Of a stretch of 64,000 bases of DNA, positions 27,235 to 38,744 are shown piece by piece. A program made the position numbers and the translations under genes. The notes below the pieces were generated by a model that was not told the origin of the DNA, did not search any database, and saw only the letters and a list, made by a program, of their open reading frames with translations. This DNA comes from Microbacterium sp. zg-Y1090 (GTDB taxonomy: Bacteria; Actinomycetota; Actinomycetes; Actinomycetales; Microbacteriaceae), in the NCBI RefSeq assembly GCF_030246945.1, contig NZ_CP126742.1:1550001-1614000 (forward strand). Direction: 5' to 3'. Each line of letters begins with the position of its first letter. Positions within the stretch are counted from its first letter, which is position 1.

Positions 27235-29733
27235 TCAGACCAGGTCGGCCTGCACGGAACGGACGCGGAGGTCGCGGGCGAGGTGATCGCGCTGCTCGAC
27301 CACGATGCGGCGGAGCGCGCCGGGAGCGTCGCGGTGCGCGGCGAGCCAGGCGTCCACGGCATCCGTCGTCTCGCCGTCGGGGAACAGACCCCGCACGAGG
27401 CGCGCGGCGATCTCGATGCTCCGCGTGGACCAGACCTCCAGGATGCGGTCGAAGTAGCCGTCCGCGACGGACTCGAGGAGGTCGTTCCGCCCGCCCGCCC
27501 TGGCGCCGCGGATCGTCGCGCTCAGGTGATCGTTCGTGAGCGAGGCGTCGTCCCATGCGGCGTGCCACGCCGCCACGCGCACGTGCGAGGAGGGACGCGC
27601 GGCCAGCGCGGCGATCCGTGCCGTGGCGCCCGTGGCCGTGGCATCGCGGGCGTACTCGGCGACGATGTCCGGCTCCTGCGCGTGGCCCGTGGCCGACAGC
27701 GCCAGCCACCAGGACCAGCGCAGGTCCGGATCCAGCCGGAGCCCCGCCGGCGGCGGCGTCGTCCCGGCCAGCAGCGCACGCAGGTCGTCGGCGCGGGCGT
27801 CGCTGAACTCCGCCGCCGCGCCGAGCGCGCGCGCCCACGACAGCTGCGCATCAGAACCGGGCTCGGCGGCGAGCATCGCGTCCCAGCACGCCTGAAGCCA
27901 TGCGGATGCCGCGGCGTCCCGCCGGTCGGCAGGGACGTAATGCGTCAGCGTGAACAGGGCGCGCGCGTGCACGTCGGCCATGAGCGCCGCGTTCGTCTCC
28001 CCCGCGGCGTGCCGGACGGCGATCCGGAGGAACCGCTCGGCGGCGAGCTCCCCGTCGCGCGTCGCGTTCCACAGCGTCGCCCAGATCACTCCCCGCGTGA
28101 CCGCATCCTCGATGGTGGCGAGGCCGCGTTCGACGGCATCCACCGACCGCGCGTCCAGCCGCTCCTTCGCGTAGGAGCGATCGTCGTCGTTCGGCACGAT
28201 GAGGTCGGCTTCCGAGACCTCCGATGCGGCGATGGGGGTGTGCTCCCCCACGACGTCCACCTCGGCGGCCTCCACGCGGGTGAGCCGTTCGCCCTCGAAG
28301 GCATAGAATCCCACCCGCATCCGATGCGGCCGGTCCATGTCCTGCACGACGGCCAACGGATGCCGGTCCACGCGCACCGTGGGCAGTCCGGTGGTCTGCA
28401 ACCACGCCCGCGACCACGCGCGCAGGTCGCGGCCGGACGCGGCCTCGAGTTCGGTGAGCAGATCGTCGAGCGTGGTGTTTCCGAAGGCGTGCGCGGCGAA
28501 GTAGCGCCGCGCACCCTCGAAGAAGGCTTCCTCGCCCACGAACGCGACGAGCTGCTTGAGCACCGCCGCGCCCTTGGCGTAGGTGATGCCGTCGAAGTTG
28601 AGCTTGGCCGCTTCGAGGTCGGGGATATCCGCCACGATCGGGTGGGTGGTCGGCAGCTGGTCCTGCTGGTAGGCCCAGGCCTTGCGCCGCGCGGCGAACG
28701 TGACCCACGCGTCGGTGAAGCGGGTGACGGCGACGGCCGCGTGGGCGCCCATGTAATCGGCGAACGACTCCTTCAGCCACAGGTCGTCCCACCACTGCAT
28801 CGTCACGAGGTCGCCGAACCACATGTGCGCCATCTCGTGCAGGATCGTGTTCGCCCTGCCCTCGCGCTGCGCGACGGTGGCGGCGCCGCGGAACACATAC
28901 GCCTCGGTGAAGGTGACGAGCCCGGGGTTCTCCATGGCGCCGAGGTTGTACTCGGGCACGAAGATCTGGTCGTACTTGCCCCACGGGTAGGGGAAGGCGA
29001 ACGCGTCGGTGAAGAAGTCCAGTCCCTGCCGGGTCACCTCGATGATCTCGTCCGTGTCGAGGTGCGCGGCCAGCGACCGACGGCAGAGCACACCGAGGTC
29101 GATCGTCTGGGCGTCACGCTGCCACGCGCCATCGACCCGTTGGTACGGACCGGCCGCCACGGCGGTGATGTACGACGACAGCGGCGGGGTCGGGGCGAAG
29201 CGCACGCGCTGCGCGCCGGCATCCGTCGATGACTCGACAGCAGGTTGGTTCGAGAGGACGTGCCATCCCGCGGGCGCAGTGACGACGAAGGTGTACCGCG
29301 CCTTCATGTCGGGCTGTTCGAAGCACGCCATCACGCGTCGCGAGTCGGCGGGCTCGTACTGCGTGTAGAGATAGGTCTCACCGTCGACGGGGTCGACGAA
29401 CCGGTGCAGCCCCTCCCCCGACCGGCTATACGCTCCGCGCGCGACGATGCGCACCCGGTTCTGCGGTGCCAGCCCGGTGAGGCGGATGCGCGCACCGTCC
29501 CAGTCCACCGGCACGGACACGCCGTTGACCTCGACCCGCTCGACGGCTTCCCCGAGGAAGTCGACCCATGTCTCGTCGGTGCGGGCCTCGAACGTCAGCT
29601 CGCTGACGGTCGGGAAGCCCGTGCGGTCGGCATCTACGGCGCCCGTGAGGTCGAGCTCGACCCGGATGTCATGCACGGTCACCGCCGCGGAACGGGCAGC
29701 GGTCTCGTCGCGGGAGAGGTTGGCGGTGCTCAT
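27235..29733 (-). CDS. pepN: Aminopeptidase N (M1 family)
   Basis: An 832-residue zinc aminopeptidase that trims N-terminal residues from peptides in the cytoplasm. The exopeptidase motif GAMENPG and the zinc motif HEMAHMWFGD, followed by the distal glutamate in LKESFADYMG, are all present in the expected order (residues about 272 to 325). The C-terminal half is the helical ERAP-like domain. GGAGGG precedes the ATG. The length is normal for the actinobacterial family. Confidence 0.95.
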   Translation of the reverse strand: MSTANLSRDETAARSAAVTVHDIRVELDLTGAVDADRTGFPTVSELTFEARTDETWVDFLGEAVERVEVNGVSVPVDWDGARIRLTGLAPQNRVRIVARGAYSRSGEGLHRFVDPVDGETYLYTQYEPADSRRVMACFEQPDMKARYTFVVTAPAGWHVLSNQPAVESSTDAGAQRVRFAPTPPLSSYITAVAAGPYQRVDGAWQRDAQTIDLGVLCRRSLAAHLDTDEIIEVTRQGLDFFTDAFAFPYPWGKYDQIFVPEYNLGAMENPGLVTFTEAYVFRGAATVAQREGRANTILHEMAHMWFGDLVTMQWWDDLWLKESFADYMGAHAAVAVTRFTDAWVTFAARRKAWAYQQDQLPTTHPIVADIPDLEAAKLNFDGITYAKGAAVLKQLVAFVGEEAFFEGARRYFAAHAFGNTTLDDLLTELEAASGRDLRAWSRAWLQTTGLPTVRVDRHPLAVVQDMDRPHRMRVGFYAFEGERLTRVEAAEVDVVGEHTPIAASEVSEADLIVPNDDDRSYAKERLDARSVDAVERGLATIEDAVTRGVIWATLWNATRDGELAAERFLRIAVRHAAGETNAALMADVHARALFTLTHYVPADRRDAAASAWLQACWDAMLAAEPGSDAQLSWARALGAAAEFSDARADDLRALLAGTTPPPAGLRLDPDLRWSWWLALSATGHAQEPDIVAEYARDATATGATARIAALAARPSSHVRVAAWHAAWDDASLTNDHLSATIRGARAGGRNDLLESVADGYFDRILEVWSTRSIEIAARLVRGLFPDGETTDAVDAWLAAHRDAPGALRRIVVEQRDHLARDLRVRSVQADLV

Positions 29734-29799
29734 CCCTCCATGCTTTCACGCCTCGCGGACCTGGCCCGCCGGAGCGCGCGGAGTCATGCGGCGGACCGC

Positions 29800-31779
29800 T
29801 CAGCCGCGGTCGTCGGCCCCCGGGGGCACTCGGTCGTGCGCCGCGGCGGCCTCCGCCGACCAGGCGGTACCCGACTCGGCGTGCGGGCGCGCCACCGGCA
29901 CCCGGATGCCGAGCACCTGCGACACGACGTCCTGCGCGATCTTCGCCGCGCTCAGTCCGGCGTCGGCGAGGATCTGCTCCCTGCTGGCGTGGTCGATGAA
30001 CTCGTCCGGCAGGCCGAGCTCATCCACGGCGGTGTCCACGCCCGCCTCACGCAGCACCTGCCGCACGCGCGTGCCGATGCCGCCGACACGGATGCCGTCT
30101 TCGAGCGTGATCACAAGACGGTGGGCGGCGGCGAGGCTCACGACCGAGGGCTGCACGGGCACGACCCAGCGCGGGTCGATGACCGTGGCGCCGATGCCCT
30201 GCGCGCGCAGCCGCACGGCGACGTCCATCGCCAAGTGCGCCATGGGCCCGATGCCCACCAGCAGCACGTCCTCGGCGCCGTCGCGGGCGAGCACGTCCAC
30301 GCCGTCCTCGAGGCGCTCGATGGCGGGGAGATCCGCCCCGACGGATCCCTTGGGGAAGCGCACGACGGTCGGTGCGTCCTCGACGGCGATGGCCTCGCGG
30401 AACTCCTCGCGCAGCCGCTCGGCGTCGCGCGGCACGGCTATGCGGATGTGCGGCACCAGCTGCAGCATCGCCAGGTCCCAGACGCCGTGATGGCTCGGGC
30501 CGTCCGGCCCCGTCACGCCGGCACGGTCGAGCACGAACGTCACCCCCGCCTTGTGCAGGGCGACATCCATCAGCACCTGGTCGAAGGCGCGGTTCATGAA
30601 GGTGGCGTAGAGGGCGACCACCGGATGCAGGCCGCCGTACGCGAGACCGGCGGCCGAGGCCACCGCGTGCTGCTCGGCGATGCCCACGTCGTAGACCCGA
30701 TCCGGGAACCGTTGCGCGAAGGGCAGCAGCCCGGTGGGGCGCAGCATCGCAGCGGTCATCGCGATGATGTCCTCGCGCCGCTCCCCTGCGGCCACGAGCT
30801 CCTCGGAGAACACGTCGGTCCAGGAGCCGGATCCGGCGCCGCCGATCGCCTCGCCGGTGATCGGGTCGATGCGGCCGACCGCGTGGAACTGGTCCGCCTC
30901 GTCGCTGCGCGCAGGGGCGTAGCCGCGGCCCTTCTCCGTGATGGCGTGCACGATCACCGGTGCGCCGTACGACTTCGCCAGCTCCAGCGTCTCCAGCAGC
31001 GACTCCATGTCGTGCCCGTCGACGGGACCGAGGTACTTGATGTCGAGATTGGAGTACAGCGCGACGTTGTTGACGAAGCGCGACAAGAAGCCATGGGTTC
31101 CACCGCGGACGCCGCGATAGAACGCGCGGGCGGCGGGACCGAGGCGGCGGGACAGCGATGCCGAGCCGCGGTGCAGCGTGCGGTAGGTCTCGGCGGTGCG
31201 CACGCGGTTGAGGTAACGCGCCATGCCGCCGATCGTCGGGGCGTAGGAGCGCCCGTTGTCGTTGACGATGATGACCAGGTTGCGGTCGTTGTCGTCGGTG
31301 ATGTTGTTGAGCGCCTCCCACGTCATGCCACCGGTGAGGGCGCCGTCGCCGACGACCGCGACCACGTGCCGGTCGTGCCGGCCGGTGCGGGTCAGCGCCC
31401 GGGAGATGCCGTCGGCCCAGCTCAAAGAGCTGGATGCGTGGGAGGACTCCACGACATCGTGCGGGCTCTCGCTGCGCTGCGGGTAGCCGGCCAGGCCGCC
31501 ACGGGAGCGCAGCATCGAGAAGTCCTTGCGCCCCGTGAGCAGCTTGTGCACGTAGGACTGGTGGCCGGTGTCGAAGATGATCGGGTCGTCCGGCGAGCGG
31601 AACACGCGGTGGATGGCGAGGGTGAGCTCGACCACCCCGAGGTTGGGACCCAGATGACCGCCGGTGCGTGAGACGTTGTCGATGAGGAACTGGCGGATCT
31701 CCCCGGCCAGCTCGTCGAGTTCGGCGGGGGTGAGGCGGTCCAGATCGCGCGGGCCGTCCACCGAATCAAGCAACGACAT
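29800..31779 (-). CDS. dxs: 1-deoxy-D-xylulose-5-phosphate synthase
   Basis: The first enzyme of the MEP isoprenoid pathway, a thiamine-diphosphate enzyme that joins pyruvate and glyceraldehyde 3-phosphate. The 659 residues show the ThDP/Mg motif VGDGALTGGMTWEALNN (about 142-158), the transketolase pyrimidine domain with VGIAEQHAVASAAGLA, and a C-terminal domain with LPDEFIDHASR. GGAAGAGG precedes the ATG. In this organism DXP feeds isoprenoids and thiamine but not PLP, which is made by PdxST. Confidence 0.96.
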   Translation of the reverse strand: MSLLDSVDGPRDLDRLTPAELDELAGEIRQFLIDNVSRTGGHLGPNLGVVELTLAIHRVFRSPDDPIIFDTGHQSYVHKLLTGRKDFSMLRSRGGLAGYPQRSESPHDVVESSHASSSLSWADGISRALTRTGRHDRHVVAVVGDGALTGGMTWEALNNITDDNDRNLVIIVNDNGRSYAPTIGGMARYLNRVRTAETYRTLHRGSASLSRRLGPAARAFYRGVRGGTHGFLSRFVNNVALYSNLDIKYLGPVDGHDMESLLETLELAKSYGAPVIVHAITEKGRGYAPARSDEADQFHAVGRIDPITGEAIGGAGSGSWTDVFSEELVAAGERREDIIAMTAAMLRPTGLLPFAQRFPDRVYDVGIAEQHAVASAAGLAYGGLHPVVALYATFMNRAFDQVLMDVALHKAGVTFVLDRAGVTGPDGPSHHGVWDLAMLQLVPHIRIAVPRDAERLREEFREAIAVEDAPTVVRFPKGSVGADLPAIERLEDGVDVLARDGAEDVLLVGIGPMAHLAMDVAVRLRAQGIGATVIDPRWVVPVQPSVVSLAAAHRLVITLEDGIRVGGIGTRVRQVLREAGVDTAVDELGLPDEFIDHASREQILADAGLSAAKIAQDVVSQVLGIRVPVARPHAESGTAWSAEAAAAHDRVPPGADDRG

Positions 31780-31840
31780 CGGTCCTCTTCCTGTCTTCGG
31801 ACGGGGTGCCCACTCTACCCGCGCCTGCCGGGAGAGGGAT

Positions 31841-31880
31841 GGGAACAGGCCCGGAGCCGTGGGGCTCCGGGCCTGTTCCC
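31841..31880 (-). terminator. Long perfect hairpin after acnA
   Basis: An 18-bp perfect stem GGGAACAGGCCCGGAGCC (31841-31858) pairs with 31863-31880 around GTGG. It starts 7 nt after the acnA stop and separates it from dxs, which is transcribed the same way. There is no long U-tract. Confidence 0.85.
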
Positions 31881-31886
31881 GGTCAG

Positions 31887-34754
<2,868 letters not shown>

Positions 34755-34830
34755 GCGTGTCTCCTTCGTCGGCCGCGGGAGGGGGCGTGATCACGCCCGT
34801 GCTCCATCTTCCCCCGGGGCGGAGGGCCGG

Positions 34831-34849
34831 GCTAGTGAGGCCCACCTAA
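34831..34849. promoter_or_regulatory. Weak DtxR/IdeR-like iron box upstream of acnA
   Basis: GCTAGTGAGGCCCACCTAA matches the DtxR/IdeR 19-bp consensus at about 12 positions, concentrated in the right half (CACCTAA). It lies about 80 nt before the acnA start. Iron control of aconitase is known in Corynebacterium, through DtxR and RipA, but this match is marginal. Confidence 0.25.
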
Positions 34850-34865
34850 CTCTGCCGGGGTGCGA

Positions 34866-34889
34866 ATTTATCTTGATATCAAGATAAAT
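34866..34889. promoter_or_regulatory. 24-bp perfect AT-rich palindrome (operator-like)
   Basis: ATTTATCTTGAT is followed at once by its exact reverse complement, giving a 24-bp perfect palindrome with no loop. It is the most AT-rich short stretch nearby. The core TATCTTGATATCAAGATA looks like MarR-family operators such as the MhqR site. It lies 112-135 nt upstream of acnA and 3 bp after the stop of the DUF3159 gene. No MarR gene lies in the window. A terminator role is unlikely because there is no loop. Confidence 0.6.
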
Positions 34890-34892
34890 GTA

Positions 34893-35642
34893 TCACTCCG
34901 GTGGGCGGCGGTAGAGAGCGCGCGCGGCGAGCCACGTCACCGCCACGAGTGGCGCGAACAGCGGCAGCCCCATGACGAGCTTGAGCGTGCCGAGGGTGGC
35001 GACATCGCCGGCGAGGTAGAGCGGGAACTGCACGGCGAGCCGCGCGTAGAAGAGCATCGCCCACGCGATCGCGAGCCAGAAGAACACGCGCCGTTTTCGG
35101 GGATCCCGCCGCCAGGCGGCGCCCTCCCCCATCAGGTACCCGGCGGCGAGGCCGATGAGCGACCAGCCGATGAGCGCGGAGACGAGCAGGGCGGTGCCGT
35201 ACGCGGCGTTGGTGATGAAGCCCGGGATGAAGTTGTCCTCGCCGCGGCCGGTCAGCAGGGCAAGGCCGGCGGCGACCGCGGTCGCGATGAGCCCGCCGAT
35301 GGCTGCTGATGGCGGGGTGCGCTGCACCAGCCGCACCACCGTGAACACCAGGGCGAGGCCGACGGAGAGGCCCAGACTCAGCGGCAGATTCGCTTCGCCC
35401 GTGGCCCGGTCGATGGTGAGGGTGTAGGCGACGACGAAGACCAGACCGGGCAGCACCGATTCCAGCACGCCACGCCAGCCGCCCATGGCGCGCCATACGA
35501 CGTGGCCCGTGGGTCGGTCATCGGTCGGGTCCAGCCCCGCGCGACGCGCAGCCCCGCTGAGCGCCTGCCCGAGGACGTCGCTCGCGCGCGGCTCCGGAGG
35601 CTCGAGCGCGTCGTCGCGCGGATCGTCGGCCGGGGTCGTCAC
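34893..35642 (-). CDS. DUF3159 membrane protein
   Basis: A 249-residue protein of the actinobacterial DUF3159 family, function unknown. A soluble N-terminus of about 60 residues (DDPRDDALEPPEPR...) is followed by about six membrane segments; GEDNFIPGFITNAAYGTALL and RVFFWLAIAWAMLFYARLAVQ are typical. The GTG start overlaps the end of the DUF3710 gene by 4 nt (GTGA), so dut, DUF3710 and DUF3159 are a coupled operon. Confidence 0.88.
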   Translation of the reverse strand: MTTPADDPRDDALEPPEPRASDVLGQALSGAARRAGLDPTDDRPTGHVVWRAMGGWRGVLESVLPGLVFVVAYTLTIDRATGEANLPLSLGLSVGLALVFTVVRLVQRTPPSAAIGGLIATAVAAGLALLTGRGEDNFIPGFITNAAYGTALLVSALIGWSLIGLAAGYLMGEGAAWRRDPRKRRVFFWLAIAWAMLFYARLAVQFPLYLAGDVATLGTLKLVMGLPLFAPLVAVTWLAARALYRRPPE

Positions 35643-36241
35643 GCGCTGCCCGGCGTCGCCGGCATCTTCAGCGGAATCAGGTCGCGCGGGGGCATCGGTG
35701 TTCCGCCGCGCACGACGACGAGAGAGCGGAAGAGGTCCTCCACCCGCGCTGCCGCCTCGGTGTCCGAGGTCGCGGCGCCGCCGATCACGCCGCGCAGGAA
35801 CCAACGCGGCCCGTCGACCCCGACGAAACGCGCCAGGCGCATGCCCGTCGCGCCGTCGGCCCCGGCGACCACCGGCACCTCGGCGAGCAGTTCCGGCCCG
35901 AGGGGACCCTCGCGCTCCTCGACCCGGCCACCCTGCTGACGCACCTGCTGACGGATCTGCTCGCGGGTCTCGTCCCACAGACCGCTCGAGCGCGGTGCCG
36001 CGAAGGGCTGCACCTGCAACGTGGAGTCGGCGTAGTCGAGTCCGACCGCGACGATGCGCTTGGTCTGCTCCTCGACCTCGAGCCGGAGGTTCAGGCCCTC
36101 GCGAGGCAGCACCTTGATACCGCCCAGGTCGATGTAAGGGCGGACGGGATTGGCCTCGGACTCGTCGAACGGCCCCATCTGCGCCCGGTCCTCCGGTCCC
36201 GCCTTGCGCGGCGGCTGCTCCTGCGGCGACTGATCGGTCAT
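35639..36241 (-). CDS. DUF3710 protein
   Basis: A 200-residue soluble protein of the DUF3710 family, found beside dut in most actinobacteria and of unknown function. VRPYIDLGGIKVLPREGLNLRLE (about 33-55) opens the conserved core, and GPRWFLRGVIGG is near the C-terminus. The first 25 residues are low-complexity. It overlaps dut by 4 nt (ATGA) upstream and DUF3159 by 4 nt downstream. Confidence 0.88.
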   Translation of the reverse strand: MTDQSPQEQPPRKAGPEDRAQMGPFDESEANPVRPYIDLGGIKVLPREGLNLRLEVEEQTKRIVAVGLDYADSTLQVQPFAAPRSSGLWDETREQIRQQVRQQGGRVEEREGPLGPELLAEVPVVAGADGATGMRLARFVGVDGPRWFLRGVIGGAATSDTEAAARVEDLFRSLVVVRGGTPMPPRDLIPLKMPATPGSA

Positions 36242-36690
36242 GCGTGGGTTCCTGTCTTGTGGTAGCCCGTGGAGCCGAAGCCGCCGTCCCCGCGGACGCT
36301 GTCGGGCAGCTCCGCGACGGGGATGAACCGCACCGGCGGCACCGGCATGACGATGAGCTGCGCGATGCGGTCGCCCACGGCGACGTCGTACGCCTCGCCG
36401 GCATCCGTGTTCAGCAGCGCGACCTTGATCTCGCCGCGGTAGCCCGCGTCGACGGTTCCGGGCGCATTGACGATCGTGATGCCGTGCTTGGCCGCCAGGC
36501 CGCTGCGCGGCACGACGAACGCCGCGTAGCCGTCGGGCAGCGCGATGCGCACACCGGTGCCGACGAGGGCACGGGCTCCGGGCTCGAGACGCACCGCCTC
36601 GGCGGCGACCAGGTCGGCGCCCGCGTCACCCGGGTGCGCGAACGCCGGCACCACGGATGCAACAATGGGGACGTCCACGGAATCGGTCAC
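36238..36690 (-). CDS. dut: Deoxyuridine 5'-triphosphate nucleotidohydrolase
   Basis: A 150-residue trimeric dUTPase that removes dUTP and makes dUMP for thymidylate synthesis. Conserved motifs are in order: AHPGDAGADL, PRSGLAAKHGI, NAPGTVDAGYRGEIKV, and the C-terminal P-loop-like GGFGSTGY. The GTG at 36690 lies 6 nt after TAGCCT (36697-36702, minus strand), a leaderless arrangement; this box abuts the start codon of the divergent DUF3093 gene. Confidence 0.95.
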   Translation of the reverse strand: MTDSVDVPIVASVVPAFAHPGDAGADLVAAEAVRLEPGARALVGTGVRIALPDGYAAFVVPRSGLAAKHGITIVNAPGTVDAGYRGEIKVALLNTDAGEAYDVAVGDRIAQLIVMPVPPVRFIPVAELPDSVRGDGGFGSTGYHKTGTHA

Positions 36691-36702
36691 CCCACGAGGC
36701 TA

Positions 36703-37179
36703 ATGCAGAAGACAGCGGCCGGCACACGCCCGGCATACGCATACCGCGAGCGGCTCACCCCCTCACTCTGGGCGCTGGTCAGCGCCGCGGTGGTGGGGCC
36801 GATGGCGGCGCTGGTGCTCACCGCCTTCAACCCGACCGTCGGCCTGATCGTCGGCGGCATCCTGGCGGTGGCGGTTGTCGCGCTCATGCTCGCGCTGTCC
36901 CCCGTGATCGAGGTGCGCGACGGCTGGCTGTACGCCGGCAAGGCGAAGATCGAGCTGCAGTTCCTCGGCGATCCCGACGTCTTCGTCGGCGAAGACGCAC
37001 GCCGCGCGCGGGGGCCGGAACTGGATCCGCGTTCGTGGATGCTCGTGCGGCCCGGAATAGACGGCCTCGTGCGCGTGCCCGTCGACGATCCTCGCGATCC
37101 CGTCCCCTGCTGGGTCCTGTCAAGCAGAACGCCCGACCGCCTCAGCGCGATCATCCGCGCTGCGCGGCCGGGCGTCTGA
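36703..37179 (+). CDS. DUF3093 membrane protein
   Basis: A 158-residue protein of the DUF3093 family (unknown function): two adjoining membrane segments (about 23-65, with VGPMAALVLTAFNPTVGLIV) and a cytoplasmic C-terminal domain ending DRLSAIIRAARPGV. It is divergent from dut with 12 bp between start codons. A family link to dut is conserved in actinobacteria; no role is known to me. Confidence 0.85.
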   Translation: MQKTAAGTRPAYAYRERLTPSLWALVSAAVVGPMAALVLTAFNPTVGLIVGGILAVAVVALMLALSPVIEVRDGWLYAGKAKIELQFLGDPDVFVGEDARRARGPELDPRSWMLVRPGIDGLVRVPVDDPRDPVPCWVLSSRTPDRLSAIIRAARPGV

Positions 37180-37188
37180 GCGGCGTCG

Positions 37189-37482
37189 TTACGCCGAGCA
37201 CTCCACGCAGACGGCGCCTGCGGCCGTCTCGTGATCGATCTGCGACCGGTGCTTCACCAGGAAGCAGTTCGCACAGGTGAACTCATCCTCCTGCGGCGGG
37301 AGCACGACGACGTCGAGCTCCAGGTCGGACAGATCGGCGCCCGGCAGCTCGAACCCCGACGGGTTGTCGGAGTCCTCGACGTCGACAGCGCCGGAGAGCT
37401 TGTCGGGAACACGCTCCTTGAGCGCTTCAATCGACTCGCTGTCATCCTCGGTCTTGCGCGGTGCGTCGTAATCGGTGGCCAT
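37189..37482 (-). CDS. DUF4193 zinc-ribbon-like protein
   Basis: A 97-residue acidic protein of the DUF4193 family, universal in actinobacteria and of unknown function. The C-terminus holds a four-cysteine ribbon, FTCANCFLVKHRSQ ... GAVCVECSA, likely to bind zinc. It converges with the DUF3093 gene and is divergent from sepH. Confidence 0.88.
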   Translation of the reverse strand: MATDYDAPRKTEDDSESIEALKERVPDKLSGAVDVEDSDNPSGFELPGADLSDLELDVVVLPPQEDEFTCANCFLVKHRSQIDHETAAGAVCVECSA

Positions 37483-37703
37483 TCTCGAGCGTCTCTACTT
37501 CCAGTTCATGCGGGCGTGATCGCCCATCGGGCGGCGACAGTTTGCATCACGGGATCCCTTTTCGCAAATGCCCCCAGGACATCCGCAGGTCTGCTCCCAT
37601 CGCGATGCGTGAAACTCGCGGCGCGCCCTGGGTATTCCCGGGTGTGGGGGTCGTGCTGTGACAGCATGGGCGGCACCACGGCAGATTCGGAGGGGTGTTT
37701 CGC

Positions 37704-38744
37704 ATGGAACAGCTCAAGGTGATCGGCACCGAAGACGGCACGCTCGTCCTCGCAACCGAGACGGGCGAGCGTTTCGCCCTTCCCGTCGACGACGTGCTGC
37801 GCGCGGAACTGCGCAAGGCTCGCCGAGACCGCGACGGTGAACGCCGCGCGCCCAAGGCCAGCCCGCGCGAGATCCAGTCGCACATCCGCTCGGGCATGTC
37901 CGCCGCCGAGGTGGCGGAACTGCTGGGCGCACGGCTCGAGGACGTGCAGCGCTACGAAGGCCCGGTGCTCGCCGAGCGCGAGCACATCGTCGGCCAGGCA
38001 CTGGCGGTCCCGGTGCTCGTGGGCAGTGAGCTCGAGCCCGACGCGCAGCCGACCTTTGGAGCCGCAGTGCGCGCGAAGCTCGCCGAGGCCGGTGCCGCGG
38101 GCGAGCGTTGGACGAGCTGGCGCGAGCAGACGGGCTGGATCGTCAAGCTCGAGTTCACCGCGAACGACGTCGACCACGACGCCCGCTGGACCTTCGACCC
38201 CCGACGCAGCACGCTCGCCCCGCAGAACAGCGATGCGACGCAGCTGTCACGCCAGGGCGCGCTGCCGGAGGGGCTCATCCCGAGGCTGCGTGCACTGGAC
38301 CACCCGATGGGCAAGGACGACTCCCGCTTCGACAGCGGCGCGTTCGGTCCGCGACGCCCTGCCGAGCCCGAGGCAGAGTTCGAGGTGCCGGACGTGCGCA
38401 CCCCGACGGCCCCGGCTGTGCAGTCCGCGGCGATCAAGCGCGCGCCCGACGCGCCGGTAACGACGTCATCCGAGACAGCCGACCTGCTCGAGGCGCTGCG
38501 CCGCCGTCGCGGTCAGCGCGAGCCGCTCCCCGGCGCGACGCAGCCCGAGCCGTCGTCGACCTCGCCGTCGCCCATCGCCCTCTTCGACAACGCCGAGCCG
38601 TCCCGCCAGGCGCCCGCACAGGAAACCGTGGACGAGCACCCCGCTTCCGGCCCGGCATCCGAGGGGACACGCCGCCGCGGCGGACGGCCGTCGATGCCGT
38701 CGTGGGACGAGATCGTCTTCGGCGCCCGCACCGAAGAGTCCTAG
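37704..38744 (+). CDS. sepH: Septation protein SepH
   Basis: A 346-residue member of the SepH (DUF3071) family, which binds FtsZ and promotes Z-ring assembly in Streptomyces and mycobacteria. The N-terminal 180 residues hold the conserved domain with a helix-turn-helix-like segment (IQSHIRSGMSAAEVAELL, about 56-73); the rest is a disordered Pro/Ser/Ala-rich tail ending in a short basic/hydrophobic patch. The ATG at 37704 is chosen over GTG 37695 because GGAGGGG ends 8 nt before it. The stop overlaps that of the convergent phosphatase gene. Confidence 0.9.
   Translation: MEQLKVIGTEDGTLVLATETGERFALPVDDVLRAELRKARRDRDGERRAPKASPREIQSHIRSGMSAAEVAELLGARLEDVQRYEGPVLAEREHIVGQALAVPVLVGSELEPDAQPTFGAAVRAKLAEAGAAGERWTSWREQTGWIVKLEFTANDVDHDARWTFDPRRSTLAPQNSDATQLSRQGALPEGLIPRLRALDHPMGKDDSRFDSGAFGPRRPAEPEAEFEVPDVRTPTAPAVQSAAIKRAPDAPVTTSSETADLLEALRRRRGQREPLPGATQPEPSSTSPSPIALFDNAEPSRQAPAQETVDEHPASGPASEGTRRRGGRPSMPSWDEIVFGARTEES

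Noticed and set aside
34866..34889. The AT palindrome as a terminator of the DUF3159 operon
   Set aside because: It has no loop and no following U-tract on the minus strand; an operator fits better.
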